Assembly: GCA_029939535.1 (NCBI GenBank) | Contig: JAOZST010000124.1 | Coordinates: 1-11,214, forward strand | Length of the DNA: 11,214 bases | Direction of reading: 5' to 3' | Source: NBML01 sp029939535 | GTDB lineage: Bacteria > Desulfobacterota > Desulfobacteria > Desulfobacterales > Desulfobacteraceae | Part shown: positions 1-5,745 of the stretch, piece after piece | How positions within the stretch are numbered: position 1 is the first letter of the stretch | How the letters are laid out: every line of letters begins with the position of its first letter | Position numbers and translations under genes: made by a program | The notes under the pieces: generated by a model | The model's database searches: none | Told to the model about the DNA's origin: nothing | The model's input: the letters and a program-made list of their open reading frames with translations, nothing else

Positions 1-83
1 TTGGTTTTTTTAATAATGATGTGTTGTATTTTCCGGATAAAACAAATATAAGTAAAGGTCATGATGGCAGTAAAATATATTGA
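1..83 (+). CDS. Possible 3' end of an unidentified upstream gene
   Basis: The frame starting at base 3 is open to a TGA at 81-83 and would overlap the start of mlaE by about 20 bases. The residues visible (GFFNNDVLYFPDK and onward) look like possible protein, but about 26 codons are too few to recognise a family. A second frame is open to 49. An mlaC- or mlaB-type gene would be a natural occupant of this place, but nothing seen proves it. No terminator or clear promoter is visible before mlaE, which fits mlaE being inside an operon. Confidence 0.2.
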   Translation, partial: GFFNNDVLYFPDKTNISKGHDGSKIY

Positions 84-855
84 AAAATTTGGCGGTTCAA
101 TTCTATATACCATTGGGTCCCTTGGAAGGATCACTCTTTTTTTTATTTCCGGTTTGACCCAGGTTTTTGTCAGACCTCTTCAATTGGATAAAATTCTTGA
201 TCATGCCTGGTTTATAGGGGCAAAATCCCTGTTTGTAATTGTATTAACCGGACTTTTCACGGGAATGGTCCTGGGGCTCCAGGGGTTTTATACTCTTGTT
301 ACATTTGGATCTGAGGCTGCTTTGGGTTCAGCAGTTGCCCTGACCCTGATAAGGGAACTGGGACCGGTTCTTGCTGCAATCATGATCACTGCCAGGGCTG
401 GTTCTGCCATGGCTGCTGAAATTGGTGTCATGAGGATATCCGAACAGATTGATGCCCTGAAAACCATGCAGATAAACCCCATCCGCTTTGTGTTTTCGCC
501 ACGGATTGTAGCAGCAATGATAAGCTTTCCTCTGTTAACGGCTATTTTTGATGTTGTGGGAATTTTTGGAGGATATATTACAGGTTCTCTGCTGCTGGGA
601 ATTAATCGTGCAATATACATGGACAAGGTCATTAAAAGTACTCAGATGATGGACATTGCCGGTGGATTCTTAAAATCATTTGTATTTGCAATTGTTGTCA
701 CCAGTGTCTGCTGTTATCGTGGATACTATGCTCATTTAGCAGGTGATGGTGCATTTGGTGCCAAGGGAGTTTCCATGGCAACCACCAATTCTGTAGTCCA
801 GTCCTGTATCTATATATTGATTGTTGACTATATTATTACTTATTTCCTGGTGTAA
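64..855 (+). CDS. mlaE: MlaE-family ABC transporter permease (phospholipid transport)
   Basis: Inner-membrane permease of the Mla (MCE-type) ABC transporter, which moves phospholipids between the inner membrane and the periplasm. The protein is about 263 residues, the usual MlaE length. It is very hydrophobic, with membrane segments near residues 57-80, 95-120, 145-185, 200-220 and at the C-terminus. The conserved core is present around residues 96-140: RELGPVLAAIMITARAG, then AAEIGVMRISEQIDALKTM. Two ATG codons lie at 61 and 64. AAAGG at 54-58 is 2 bases from the first and 5 from the second, so 64 is the better start. mlaF follows after 5 bases, which suggests coupled translation. Family assignment is firm; the substrate direction cannot be read from sequence. 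Confidence 0.95.
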   Translation: MAVKYIEKFGGSILYTIGSLGRITLFFISGLTQVFVRPLQLDKILDHAWFIGAKSLFVIVLTGLFTGMVLGLQGFYTLVTFGSEAALGSAVALTLIRELGPVLAAIMITARAGSAMAAEIGVMRISEQIDALKTMQINPIRFVFSPRIVAAMISFPLLTAIFDVVGIFGGYITGSLLLGINRAIYMDKVIKSTQMMDIAGGFLKSFVFAIVVTSVCCYRGYYAHLAGDGAFGAKGVSMATTNSVVQSCIYILIVDYIITYFLV

Positions 856-860
856 AGATA

Positions 861-1616
861 ATGATTCCGCCATTGATCCAGTTTGAAAATATAAAAAAAA
901 GTTTTAATGCTGTTCAGGTGCTCAAGGGTATCAATCTTTCCATTCATAAGGGAAAGATTACAGCGGTTATCGGAATGAGCGGTACAGGCAAATCTGTTTT
1001 GCTAAAGCATATTATTGGACTTATTCATCAGGATTCAGGCAAGCTTTTAATTAATGGCAAGCCAATGGATTCTCTGCCCAAAAAGAGAGGGCATCTTTTT
1101 TTAAGCCAGCTCAGCTACATGTTTCAGGAAAATGCATTGTTTGATTTTCTAAATGTTTATGATAATATTGCACTGCCTTTGACAGAGACATCAAAAAATC
1201 CAAATTCCATTGTTATCAAGCAAAAAGTAAAAACAAGGATGCAGGAACTTGGTCTTGGTCCCATTGATCATAAATTCCCATCCCAGCTTTCCGGTGGAAT
1301 GCGAAAACGGGTAGCCCTGGCACGTGCCCTGGTTACAGACCCGAAGGTGGTTTTGTTTGATGAGCCAACAACCGGGCTTGATCCAGTCAGAAAAAAAAAG
1401 GTTCACAAAATGATCCTGGAATATCAGCAGCAATTCGGATTTACAGCAGTTATTGTAAGCCATGACATTCCAGGAATTTTTGATATAGCCCAGCATATTG
1501 CCATGCTTGATGGTGGCAGGATTATTTTTGAAGGCACCAAAGACGAAATTTTAAATTCTCACAGTGAAACGGTAAATGCTTTTATCCGGGGCGAAGAAAG
1601 GTTGTGTTTCATATAA
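861..1616 (+). CDS. mlaF: MlaF-family ABC transporter ATP-binding protein
   Basis: Cytoplasmic ATPase that powers the MlaE permease. All nucleotide-binding motifs are present in this 251-residue protein: Walker A GMSGTGKS at residues 38-45, Q-loop Gln89, signature LSGG at 143-146, Walker B VVLFDEPTT at 163-171 with Asp167 and Glu168, and H-loop His201. The signature reads LSGGMRKRVALARAL, which is typical of the Mla/Ttg2A group and differs from the LSGGQ of most importers. The start is 5 bases after the mlaE stop; the ribosome site there is weak, so translation is probably coupled. mlaD begins 40 bases after its stop. Confidence 0.95.
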   Translation: MIPPLIQFENIKKSFNAVQVLKGINLSIHKGKITAVIGMSGTGKSVLLKHIIGLIHQDSGKLLINGKPMDSLPKKRGHLFLSQLSYMFQENALFDFLNVYDNIALPLTETSKNPNSIVIKQKVKTRMQELGLGPIDHKFPSQLSGGMRKRVALARALVTDPKVVLFDEPTTGLDPVRKKKVHKMILEYQQQFGFTAVIVSHDIPGIFDIAQHIAMLDGGRIIFEGTKDEILNSHSETVNAFIRGEERLCFI

Positions 1617-1656
1617 AAACCGGCCTGGAATAGCCAAAAGATTAACAAAGGACAAA

Positions 1657-2109
1657 ATGGAAAAAAGAAAAATTGAATTATATGTGGGCCTTTTTGTTAT
1701 TATAGGAATGATCAGTGCTGGCTATTTGATTACCGTTCTAGGGGAGTTCAGCTTTTTTCCCCGGAACCGATATTCTGTCCATGGGTATTTTTCTTCTGCT
1801 TCAGGATTAAAGCCTGGAGCCAGGGTAGAAATAGCAGGCGTTGAAATAGGAATAGTTTCTGAAATCAGTATAGACCTGGAACAGCTCACTGCAAAAGTCA
1901 GTTTCAGTATAGACAAAAAAATGGAATTACCCGAAGACAGTATTGCCTCAATAAAAACTTCTGGTATAATAGGCGAAAAATACATTGATATTTTACCAGG
2001 CGGGTCAGATTTAATGCTGGAAGACGGGGACGAAATTTCTAATACTGAATCATCCCTTGATATTGAATCCCTGGTAAGAAAATTCATCTTCAGCAATGAA
2101 ACATTATAA
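1657..2109 (+). CDS. mlaD: MlaD-family MCE-domain protein
   Basis: Periplasmic lipid-binding subunit anchored in the inner membrane, which in E. coli forms a hexameric ring on MlaFE. From the ATG at 1657 it is 150 residues: one N-terminal membrane helix at about 7-28, then an MCE domain at about 38-116. The domain contains the motif SGLKPGARVEIAGVEIGIV and the later IKTSGIIGEKYIDILPGG. The frame stays open upstream to 1576, but that extension overlaps mlaF and would add 27 polar residues before the membrane helix. AAAGGA at 1647-1652 lies just before 1657 and decides the start. The protein lacks the long C-terminal helical tail of larger MCE proteins, matching the short MlaD type. Confidence 0.93.
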   Translation: MEKRKIELYVGLFVIIGMISAGYLITVLGEFSFFPRNRYSVHGYFSSASGLKPGARVEIAGVEIGIVSEISIDLEQLTAKVSFSIDKKMELPEDSIASIKTSGIIGEKYIDILPGGSDLMLEDGDEISNTESSLDIESLVRKFIFSNETL

Positions 2110-2145
2110 TGATAAATCATAGAATGAATTGAGAAAAGGGTGCAA

Positions 2146-2925
2146 ATGAAACAATATGTTTATGTCTATTTCTATATCCAGGTCTGTTTGCTGTTCCTGG
2201 GGATTCCCTTCTCCAGCACAGGATGGGCAGAAGAATCTACAGGGATCAATCCCATTGTTAACAATATGTCCCAATCCTTAAATGATGATTTTTTTGAAGA
2301 TGATTTCATTGAAGATGAACATACCATATCTGATCCAATTTATTTTTTTAATTATGCCATGTATTCATTTAATGATGTTTTATATTTTTATGCATTAAAA
2401 CCCATTGCAAAAACATATAAAGCTATTGCCCCCACGCCTGTTCGCAGGGGAGTCAGCAATTTTTTCCATAATCTTTTATTTCCTGTAAGATTTATGAATA
2501 ATCTCCTCCAGGGCAAACTTGAGGATGCCTCGGATGAGATTGGAATTTTCCTTACCAATTCTACTATAGGAGTTCTGGGTTTTAACCAATTTGCCCAAAA
2601 GCACTTGGATATGGAAACTTCCCATGAAGACCTGGGTCAGACCCTTGGGTCCTATTCCATTGGTGATGGATTCTACCTGGTATTGCCCTTACTTGGACCT
2701 TCAACCCTCAGGGATGCCCTTGGCAGGGCAGGGGATTCCTTTATTACCCCTGTCAATTATGTGGAACCCTGGGAACTGTCCTGGGGCATGGTTGCCTATG
2801 ATAAAATCAATAGTACATCCATGAGGATAGGGGAATATGAGGCTTTAAAGGAAGCATCACTTGATCCCTATATAGCCATTAGAAATACCTATATTCAAAA
2901 TCGCCGAAGCCTGATTAAAAGATAG
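2146..2925 (+). CDS. mlaA: MlaA/VacJ-family phospholipid-binding outer-membrane protein
   Basis: Outer-membrane component of the Mla pathway, which removes misplaced phospholipid from the outer leaflet. The 259-residue protein has the family core: DPIYFFNYAMYSFND at about 63-77, then LKPIAKTYK, NLLFPVRFMNNLLQGK, NSTIGVLGFNQ, EDLGQTLGSY, and LPLLGPSTLRD at about 180-190. An N-terminal signal peptide ends near GWA-EES (cleavage after residue 28). Unlike E. coli MlaA it has no lipobox: its only N-terminal Cys, residue 14, sits inside the hydrophobic stretch in the context IQVC. An acidic stretch, DDFFEDDFIEDEH, follows at 47-59. A GTG at 2140 is also in frame, but AAAGGG at 2135-2140 overlaps it and is correctly spaced for the ATG at 2146. 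It is the last gene of the mla group here, directly after mlaD. Confidence 0.93.
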   Translation: MKQYVYVYFYIQVCLLFLGIPFSSTGWAEESTGINPIVNNMSQSLNDDFFEDDFIEDEHTISDPIYFFNYAMYSFNDVLYFYALKPIAKTYKAIAPTPVRRGVSNFFHNLLFPVRFMNNLLQGKLEDASDEIGIFLTNSTIGVLGFNQFAQKHLDMETSHEDLGQTLGSYSIGDGFYLVLPLLGPSTLRDALGRAGDSFITPVNYVEPWELSWGMVAYDKINSTSMRIGEYEALKEASLDPYIAIRNTYIQNRRSLIKR

Positions 2926-2927
2926 TT

Positions 2928-2963
2928 CTCGCACAAAGGCACCACCTCGCACAAAGACACCAC
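2928..2963. repeat. Two tandem 18-bp repeats between convergent genes
   Basis: CTCGCACAAAGGCACCAC is followed immediately by a second copy with one change (CTCGCACAAAGACACCAC), so 17 of 18 bases match. The pair starts 3 bases after the mlaA stop, in the gap between mlaA and the convergent hydrolase gene. The composition (CGCACAAAGRCACCAC) resembles short CGCAAAGACGCAAAG-type repeats scattered in many environmental bacterial genomes, though this link is from memory. No clear intrinsic terminator is visible between the two converging genes. Confidence 0.75.
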
Positions 2964-3005
2964 TAAGAAAAATACAATCTTTATTCTTTTAAGGCTTTTT
3001 GCAAA

Positions 3006-3830
3006 TCAAAGGCCGAACAATTCAGGACGCCGGTTGGGCAGAAAATACCTCATTCTGTGGGATCTAACCCTTTTCAGGGCTGCCAGATCAATATCAACAT
3101 AGTGGATTTTTTCTTCTGGAGTAACGAATTTAGAAACAATATTACCGTCCGGGCCGATGAGGAGTGCCAGTCCAGGAAATTCCAGGCCTTTTGTGTTATT
3201 GCCTGTCTGATTCAGGGCAGCCACAAAGACCCCGTTGTCAAATGCCCTTGCAGTCAAATGACGCATCCATGAAAGGTATTTTTCCCGGGAGCTGCCCCTG
3301 GGGGAAGCATGGGGAATGATAATAAGATCTGCCTGCTTAAGGGCCATGGCTGTTGAAAGCTCAGGGAAATGCGCATCATAACAGAGCTGAATCCCGAAAT
3401 GAATATTTTTGTTCTGGAAAACCTTGATACTATTTCCCGGCGAAAAATAGGCTTTTTCATTGGGAGCAGTATGAATCTTACGATAATGTTCAACAGCAGA
3501 ACCTGGTTGAAACACAAGGTGGGTGGCATAAATCCGATGGTTTGCAGCCTTTTCTGCCATGCCGGTTAGAATGGATATATCAAATTTATTTGCTGCATTG
3601 GAAAGTGTTTGAATCAATTGCTGGTCAAGGGGTTGTGCAATGGATAATATTTTTTGGCCTGCCAGATACCCGGTTAAATTCATTTCAGGAAAAACTACCA
3701 TATCTGCTTTGTTCAAAGCGGCCTGGGAAATGACCTCAATGGTTGCAGAAAGATTTTTTTTAAATTCACCTGGGATACTTTTTTGAACACTTAGTGCAAG
3801 CTTTATTTGTGCAAGCTTTATTCCATTCAT
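3006..3830 (-). CDS. Carbon-nitrogen hydrolase (nitrilase superfamily)
   Basis: An amidase or nitrilase-type enzyme that cleaves a C-N bond through a thiol intermediate; the substrate is unknown. The 274-residue protein carries the catalytic triad in the usual contexts: Glu49 in VVFPEMNLTGY, Lys118 in HYRKIHTAPNEKAYFSPG, and Cys150 in GIQLCYDAHFPE. Glu125 may be the second glutamate of the family. No signal peptide is seen, so it is probably cytoplasmic. Its ATG overlaps the stop of the upstream siroheme decarboxylase gene by 4 bases (ATGA, 3827-3830), so the two are probably translationally coupled. The sequence does not tell whether it acts on a tetrapyrrole amide, an omega-amide or something unrelated. 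Confidence 0.9.
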   Translation of the reverse strand: MNGIKLAQIKLALSVQKSIPGEFKKNLSATIEVISQAALNKADMVVFPEMNLTGYLAGQKILSIAQPLDQQLIQTLSNAANKFDISILTGMAEKAANHRIYATHLVFQPGSAVEHYRKIHTAPNEKAYFSPGNSIKVFQNKNIHFGIQLCYDAHFPELSTAMALKQADLIIIPHASPRGSSREKYLSWMRHLTARAFDNGVFVAALNQTGNNTKGLEFPGLALLIGPDGNIVSKFVTPEEKIHYVDIDLAALKRVRSHRMRYFLPNRRPELFGL

Positions 3831-4282
3831 AGTTTAAAATTGGCAGAGATTTTAAACACCCTTGTGGCAGGCAGGTTTAATATGGTCTTTACTCCGGTTT
3901 TTTCAGAGATTTCTGTAAGGTTTTCTTTAATAATTTCCATGGAAGGGGCAATAAAGGTAAACCAGATATTAAAATTGTGGTCCCGTCTGTAATTGTGGGT
4001 AACTCCTGAATAGGAGTTGACGGTTTGTTTAAACAGGTCTATTTTTTCTTCTTCCACCATGGCGGCACAAAGGGTTGAATGGTAACCAAGCCTGTCCGGG
4101 CTGAAGTTTCCGCCAATTCTTCGGATCAGCTTCTGATCCTTCATGGTGTTAATCCTGTTGATGAGTTCCTCTTCTGAAAGATCAAGTTTTTCAGCAATAT
4201 TTTTGAATGGTCTTGGATCAATGGGAAAATTGAGCTGGATATAATTCAGGATTTTTTTGTTGGTTTCATCAAGTAGCGGCAT
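3827..4282 (-). CDS. Siroheme decarboxylase subunit, AhbA/AhbB family (Lrp/AsnC-like fold)
   Basis: Probable subunit of siroheme decarboxylase, which converts siroheme to 12,18-didecarboxysiroheme in the alternative heme pathway of sulfate reducers and archaea. The 151-residue protein has an N-terminal winged-helix region (about 1-58, ending KLIRRIGGNF) and a C-terminal AsnC-like half. The diagnostic motif GVTHNYRRDHNFNIWFT at 93-109 carries the HNYxR and WFT residues that separate this family from true Lrp regulators. The end LPATRVFKI at 137-145 also fits. From memory the HNY...WFT form is closer to AhbA than to AhbB, but I cannot settle that. A partner subunit is not in the window. GGGAG, 7 bases before the ATG, serves as ribosome site. 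Automated pipelines often label such proteins Lrp/AsnC regulators. Confidence 0.85.
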   Translation of the reverse strand: MPLLDETNKKILNYIQLNFPIDPRPFKNIAEKLDLSEEELINRINTMKDQKLIRRIGGNFSPDRLGYHSTLCAAMVEEEKIDLFKQTVNSYSGVTHNYRRDHNFNIWFTFIAPSMEIIKENLTEISEKTGVKTILNLPATRVFKISANFKL

Positions 4283-4336
4283 TATTTTACTCCCAACCAG
4301 AATACCATACTAAATTCCTTAGTTCATTAAGTAAAT

Positions 4337-4365
4337 ATTATATAATAAAGGCTCTGTTGCAGCAA
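4337..4365 (-). promoter_or_regulatory. Candidate promoter for the siroheme decarboxylase-hydrolase pair
   Basis: On the - strand a perfect -10 TATAAT (4342-4337) lies 17 bases after TTGCTG (4365-4360), which matches the -35 consensus at 3 of 6 positions. The -35 lies inside the loop and stem of the dsrC terminator hairpin. The -10 sits in the perfect palindrome TATTATATAATA, so AT-richness alone could explain it. No better promoter is visible before the start at 4282. Readthrough from dsrC is the alternative. Confidence 0.3.
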
Positions 4366-4376
4366 CAGAGCCTTTA
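4346..4376 (-). terminator. Intrinsic terminator of dsrC
   Basis: A perfect 15-base inverted repeat (TAAAGGCTCTGTTGC at 4346-4360 against 4362-4376) folds into a stem of about 14 bp with a 3-base loop. Read on the - strand, it starts 31 bases after the dsrC stop and is followed by TTTATTATATAATATTT. This is a strong rho-independent terminator for a short, highly expressed gene. Confidence 0.9.
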
Positions 4377-4407
4377 GAAACACACAAACAAATGAATAGT
4401 AAATTAA

Positions 4408-4725
4408 CTATACACAACCAGTCGGTTTTGGAAGACCAGCCATTTTACAAGCACCTTTACCAGGTCCCGAGGGAAACAATTCATATATATGTTTCAGTTT
4501 GAATTTGGTAAGCTTGGAAAGAACACGAACCATGGGTGCAATCCCATTTTTTTCATAGTAGTCCTGAAGGACCTTTACAAGCTTCCAGTGTTCGTCAGTC
4601 AGTTCTTCGATCCCTTCCTGACCCTTTACATAATCTACCCACTCTTCACAATACAGATTGTAGTCAAGAAGGAATCCGTCTTCATCTATTTCAAATGCTT
4701 TTCCGTTAAAATCAATTGTTGCCAT
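4408..4725 (-). CDS. dsrC: DsrC, sulfur-carrier protein of dissimilatory sulfite reduction
   Basis: Small cytoplasmic protein that works with DsrAB. Its two C-terminal cysteines carry sulfite-derived sulfur as a trisulfide, which is then reduced by the membrane DsrMKJOP complex or another disulfide reductase. The 105-residue protein has the usual length and ends GACKMAGLPKPTGCV, giving Cys93 and the penultimate Cys104, separated by ten residues as in true DsrC. Both cysteines are present, so it should be functional and is not a TusE-only homologue. The body (FNGKAFEIDEDGFL, WKLVKVLQDYYEKNGIAPMVRVL) is also typical. A strong GGAGGT site lies 8 bases before the ATG. It has its own promoter and terminator and stands apart from dsrAB, a common arrangement in sulfate reducers. 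Confidence 0.97.
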   Translation of the reverse strand: MATIDFNGKAFEIDEDGFLLDYNLYCEEWVDYVKGQEGIEELTDEHWKLVKVLQDYYEKNGIAPMVRVLSKLTKFKLKHIYELFPSGPGKGACKMAGLPKPTGCV

Positions 4726-4801
4726 CTAAAATTACCTCCATTAAAAAGTTTTTACTTATCATTTTCAGACATACCGTCTTTGCTTCAATATCCGCCTTGA
4801 T

Positions 4802-4811
4802 ATTCGCGAAT
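4802..4811. promoter_or_regulatory. Operator-like palindrome at the dsrC transcription start
   Basis: ATTCGCGAAT is a perfect 10-base palindrome 2 bases downstream of the dsrC -10 box, so it would cover the predicted +1. A repressor bound here could block transcription. No regulator is identified in the window, and 10-base palindromes do arise by chance. Confidence 0.35.
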
Positions 4812-4813
4812 TA

Positions 4814-4842
4814 AACATATCCCAGCATCCAATGCTTGTCAA
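4814..4842 (-). promoter_or_regulatory. dsrC: Sigma70-type promoter of dsrC
   Basis: On the - strand a perfect -35 TTGACA (4842-4837) and a -10 TATGTT (4819-4814, 4 of 6 consensus) are separated by exactly 17 bases. The -10 ends about 88 bases before the dsrC ATG at 4725, leaving a fairly long leader. It lies after the flxA terminator, so dsrC is likely transcribed independently of the hdr-flx operon. Confidence 0.75.
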
Positions 4843-4860
4843 CAAAGAATCATTCCAGAT

Positions 4861-4884
4861 AAAAAAAATTCCAGGGCTCTGAAA
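4861..4884 (-). terminator. Intrinsic terminator of the hdrA-flx operon
   Basis: Read on the - strand: stem TTTCAG, loop AGCC, stem CTGGAA (6 bp with one G-U pair), then a run of eight or more T. It begins 10 bases after the flxA stop. The stem is short, but the T run is strong and the position is right. Confidence 0.7.
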
Positions 4885-4894
4885 CCGCCTTGTT

Positions 4895-5740
4895 TTAATA
4901 CTCCTTGGGGGTAAGGTTTATTTCATCAAGGGTAAATACCGGCCCGTCTTTACACACCAGTTCCTTTCCTATATTACATCGTCCGCACATTCCAATACCG
5001 CATTTCATCCTGTTTTCCAGGGACATGATTATCTGGTGGGGTTTGTAGCCCAATTGCGTCAGGGATGGCTGGGTGAATTTAATCATAATGGGAGGGCCGC
5101 AGATGATGGCATAGGTATCTTCATCCGCCCTGGGGGCATTCTGCTCAACCACCTGGGGCACAAAACCGGTATGGTATTTCCAATCAGGATCATCTGTACC
5201 ATCCACTGTAATGTGCATATTAATGTCATCCCGTTTTTCCCATTCATAGAGTTCTTCTCTGTAGAGCAGCATGCCAGGAGATCTTGCCCCGTAAACCACA
5301 TCAATATTCTTGAATTTTAATCGATTGCCGGGATCCAGCATATAAACAATGGAGGACCGCAGGGTTGTAAATGCAAATCCACCGCCAATGATCACAACAT
5401 TTTTGTTTTCCAGTTTTTCCCAGGGGTACCAATTGCCCAGGGGGCCTCGAATACCCATTATATCACCGATCTTCATATTGTGAAGATGGGCCGTGACCAC
5501 TCCTGTCCTGAAAACAGTAAATTTTACAAATCCTTTTTCTACGGGTGATGATGCAATGCCAATGGGAATCTCTCCCACTCCTGGAATGGACAATTCAGCA
5601 AATTGTCCGGCCTGAAAGGCAAATTTTTCTTCATCCCCTTTATTTAAAAAAACAAATTTAAATGTTTTAAGGGATTTGTCTTCAGTTGCAATTTCAATAT
5701 CATCAATGCGAACTGGATATGGCAAATAGGGGTTTTCCAT
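4895..5740 (-). CDS. flxA: FlxA-like FAD/NAD(P)H oxidoreductase with C-terminal 2Fe-2S site
   Basis: Electron-entry subunit that binds FAD and NAD(P)H, in the ferredoxin reductase/PyrK/sulfhydrogenase-gamma family. The 281-residue protein has an N-terminal FAD-binding barrel (about 1-110, with GQFAELSIPG and IGIASSP), then a nucleotide-binding domain starting VVIIGGGFAFTTLRS at 115-129, and the CGPP motif at 214-217. The C-terminal 2Fe-2S cluster ligands are Cys247, 252, 255 and 263. It is the last gene of the operon: its ATG is 5 bases after the flxB stop, and its ribosome site AAGGAG lies inside the end of flxB. In described FlxABCD-HdrABC complexes this subunit oxidises NADH. The cofactor choice (NADH or NADPH) is not evident here. 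It also resembles AsrB and hydrogenase HydG subunits, but the neighbours favour Flx. Confidence 0.88.
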   Translation of the reverse strand: MENPYLPYPVRIDDIEIATEDKSLKTFKFVFLNKGDEEKFAFQAGQFAELSIPGVGEIPIGIASSPVEKGFVKFTVFRTGVVTAHLHNMKIGDIMGIRGPLGNWYPWEKLENKNVVIIGGGFAFTTLRSSIVYMLDPGNRLKFKNIDVVYGARSPGMLLYREELYEWEKRDDINMHITVDGTDDPDWKYHTGFVPQVVEQNAPRADEDTYAIICGPPIMIKFTQPSLTQLGYKPHQIIMSLENRMKCGIGMCGRCNIGKELVCKDGPVFTLDEINLTPKEY

Positions 5741-5745
5741 GTATT

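Noticed and set aside
288..632. Opposite-strand reading frames inside mlaE, and similar ones in the other genes
   Set aside because: They are antisense or out of frame to well-supported genes, have no recognisable domains and lack ribosome sites.
1576..1656. mlaD starting at 1576
   Set aside because: It would overlap mlaF by 41 bases and add a polar stretch before the membrane anchor. The ATG at 1657 has a good ribosome site and the family's normal N-terminus.
2926..3005. CRISPR-like array from the 18-base repeats
   Set aside because: There are only two directly adjacent copies, with no spacers and no cas genes.
3006..3008. TGA at the end of the hydrolase as a further Sec codon
   Set aside because: The protein is already full length at this point (274 residues, ending RRPELFGL), and the sequence after the TGA does not look like coding sequence.
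3827..4282. Lrp/AsnC transcription regulator
   Set aside because: The GVTHNYRRDHNFNIWFT motif and the LPATRVFKI ending indicate the siroheme decarboxylase family, which shares the fold. Regulation was not supported by anything seen.
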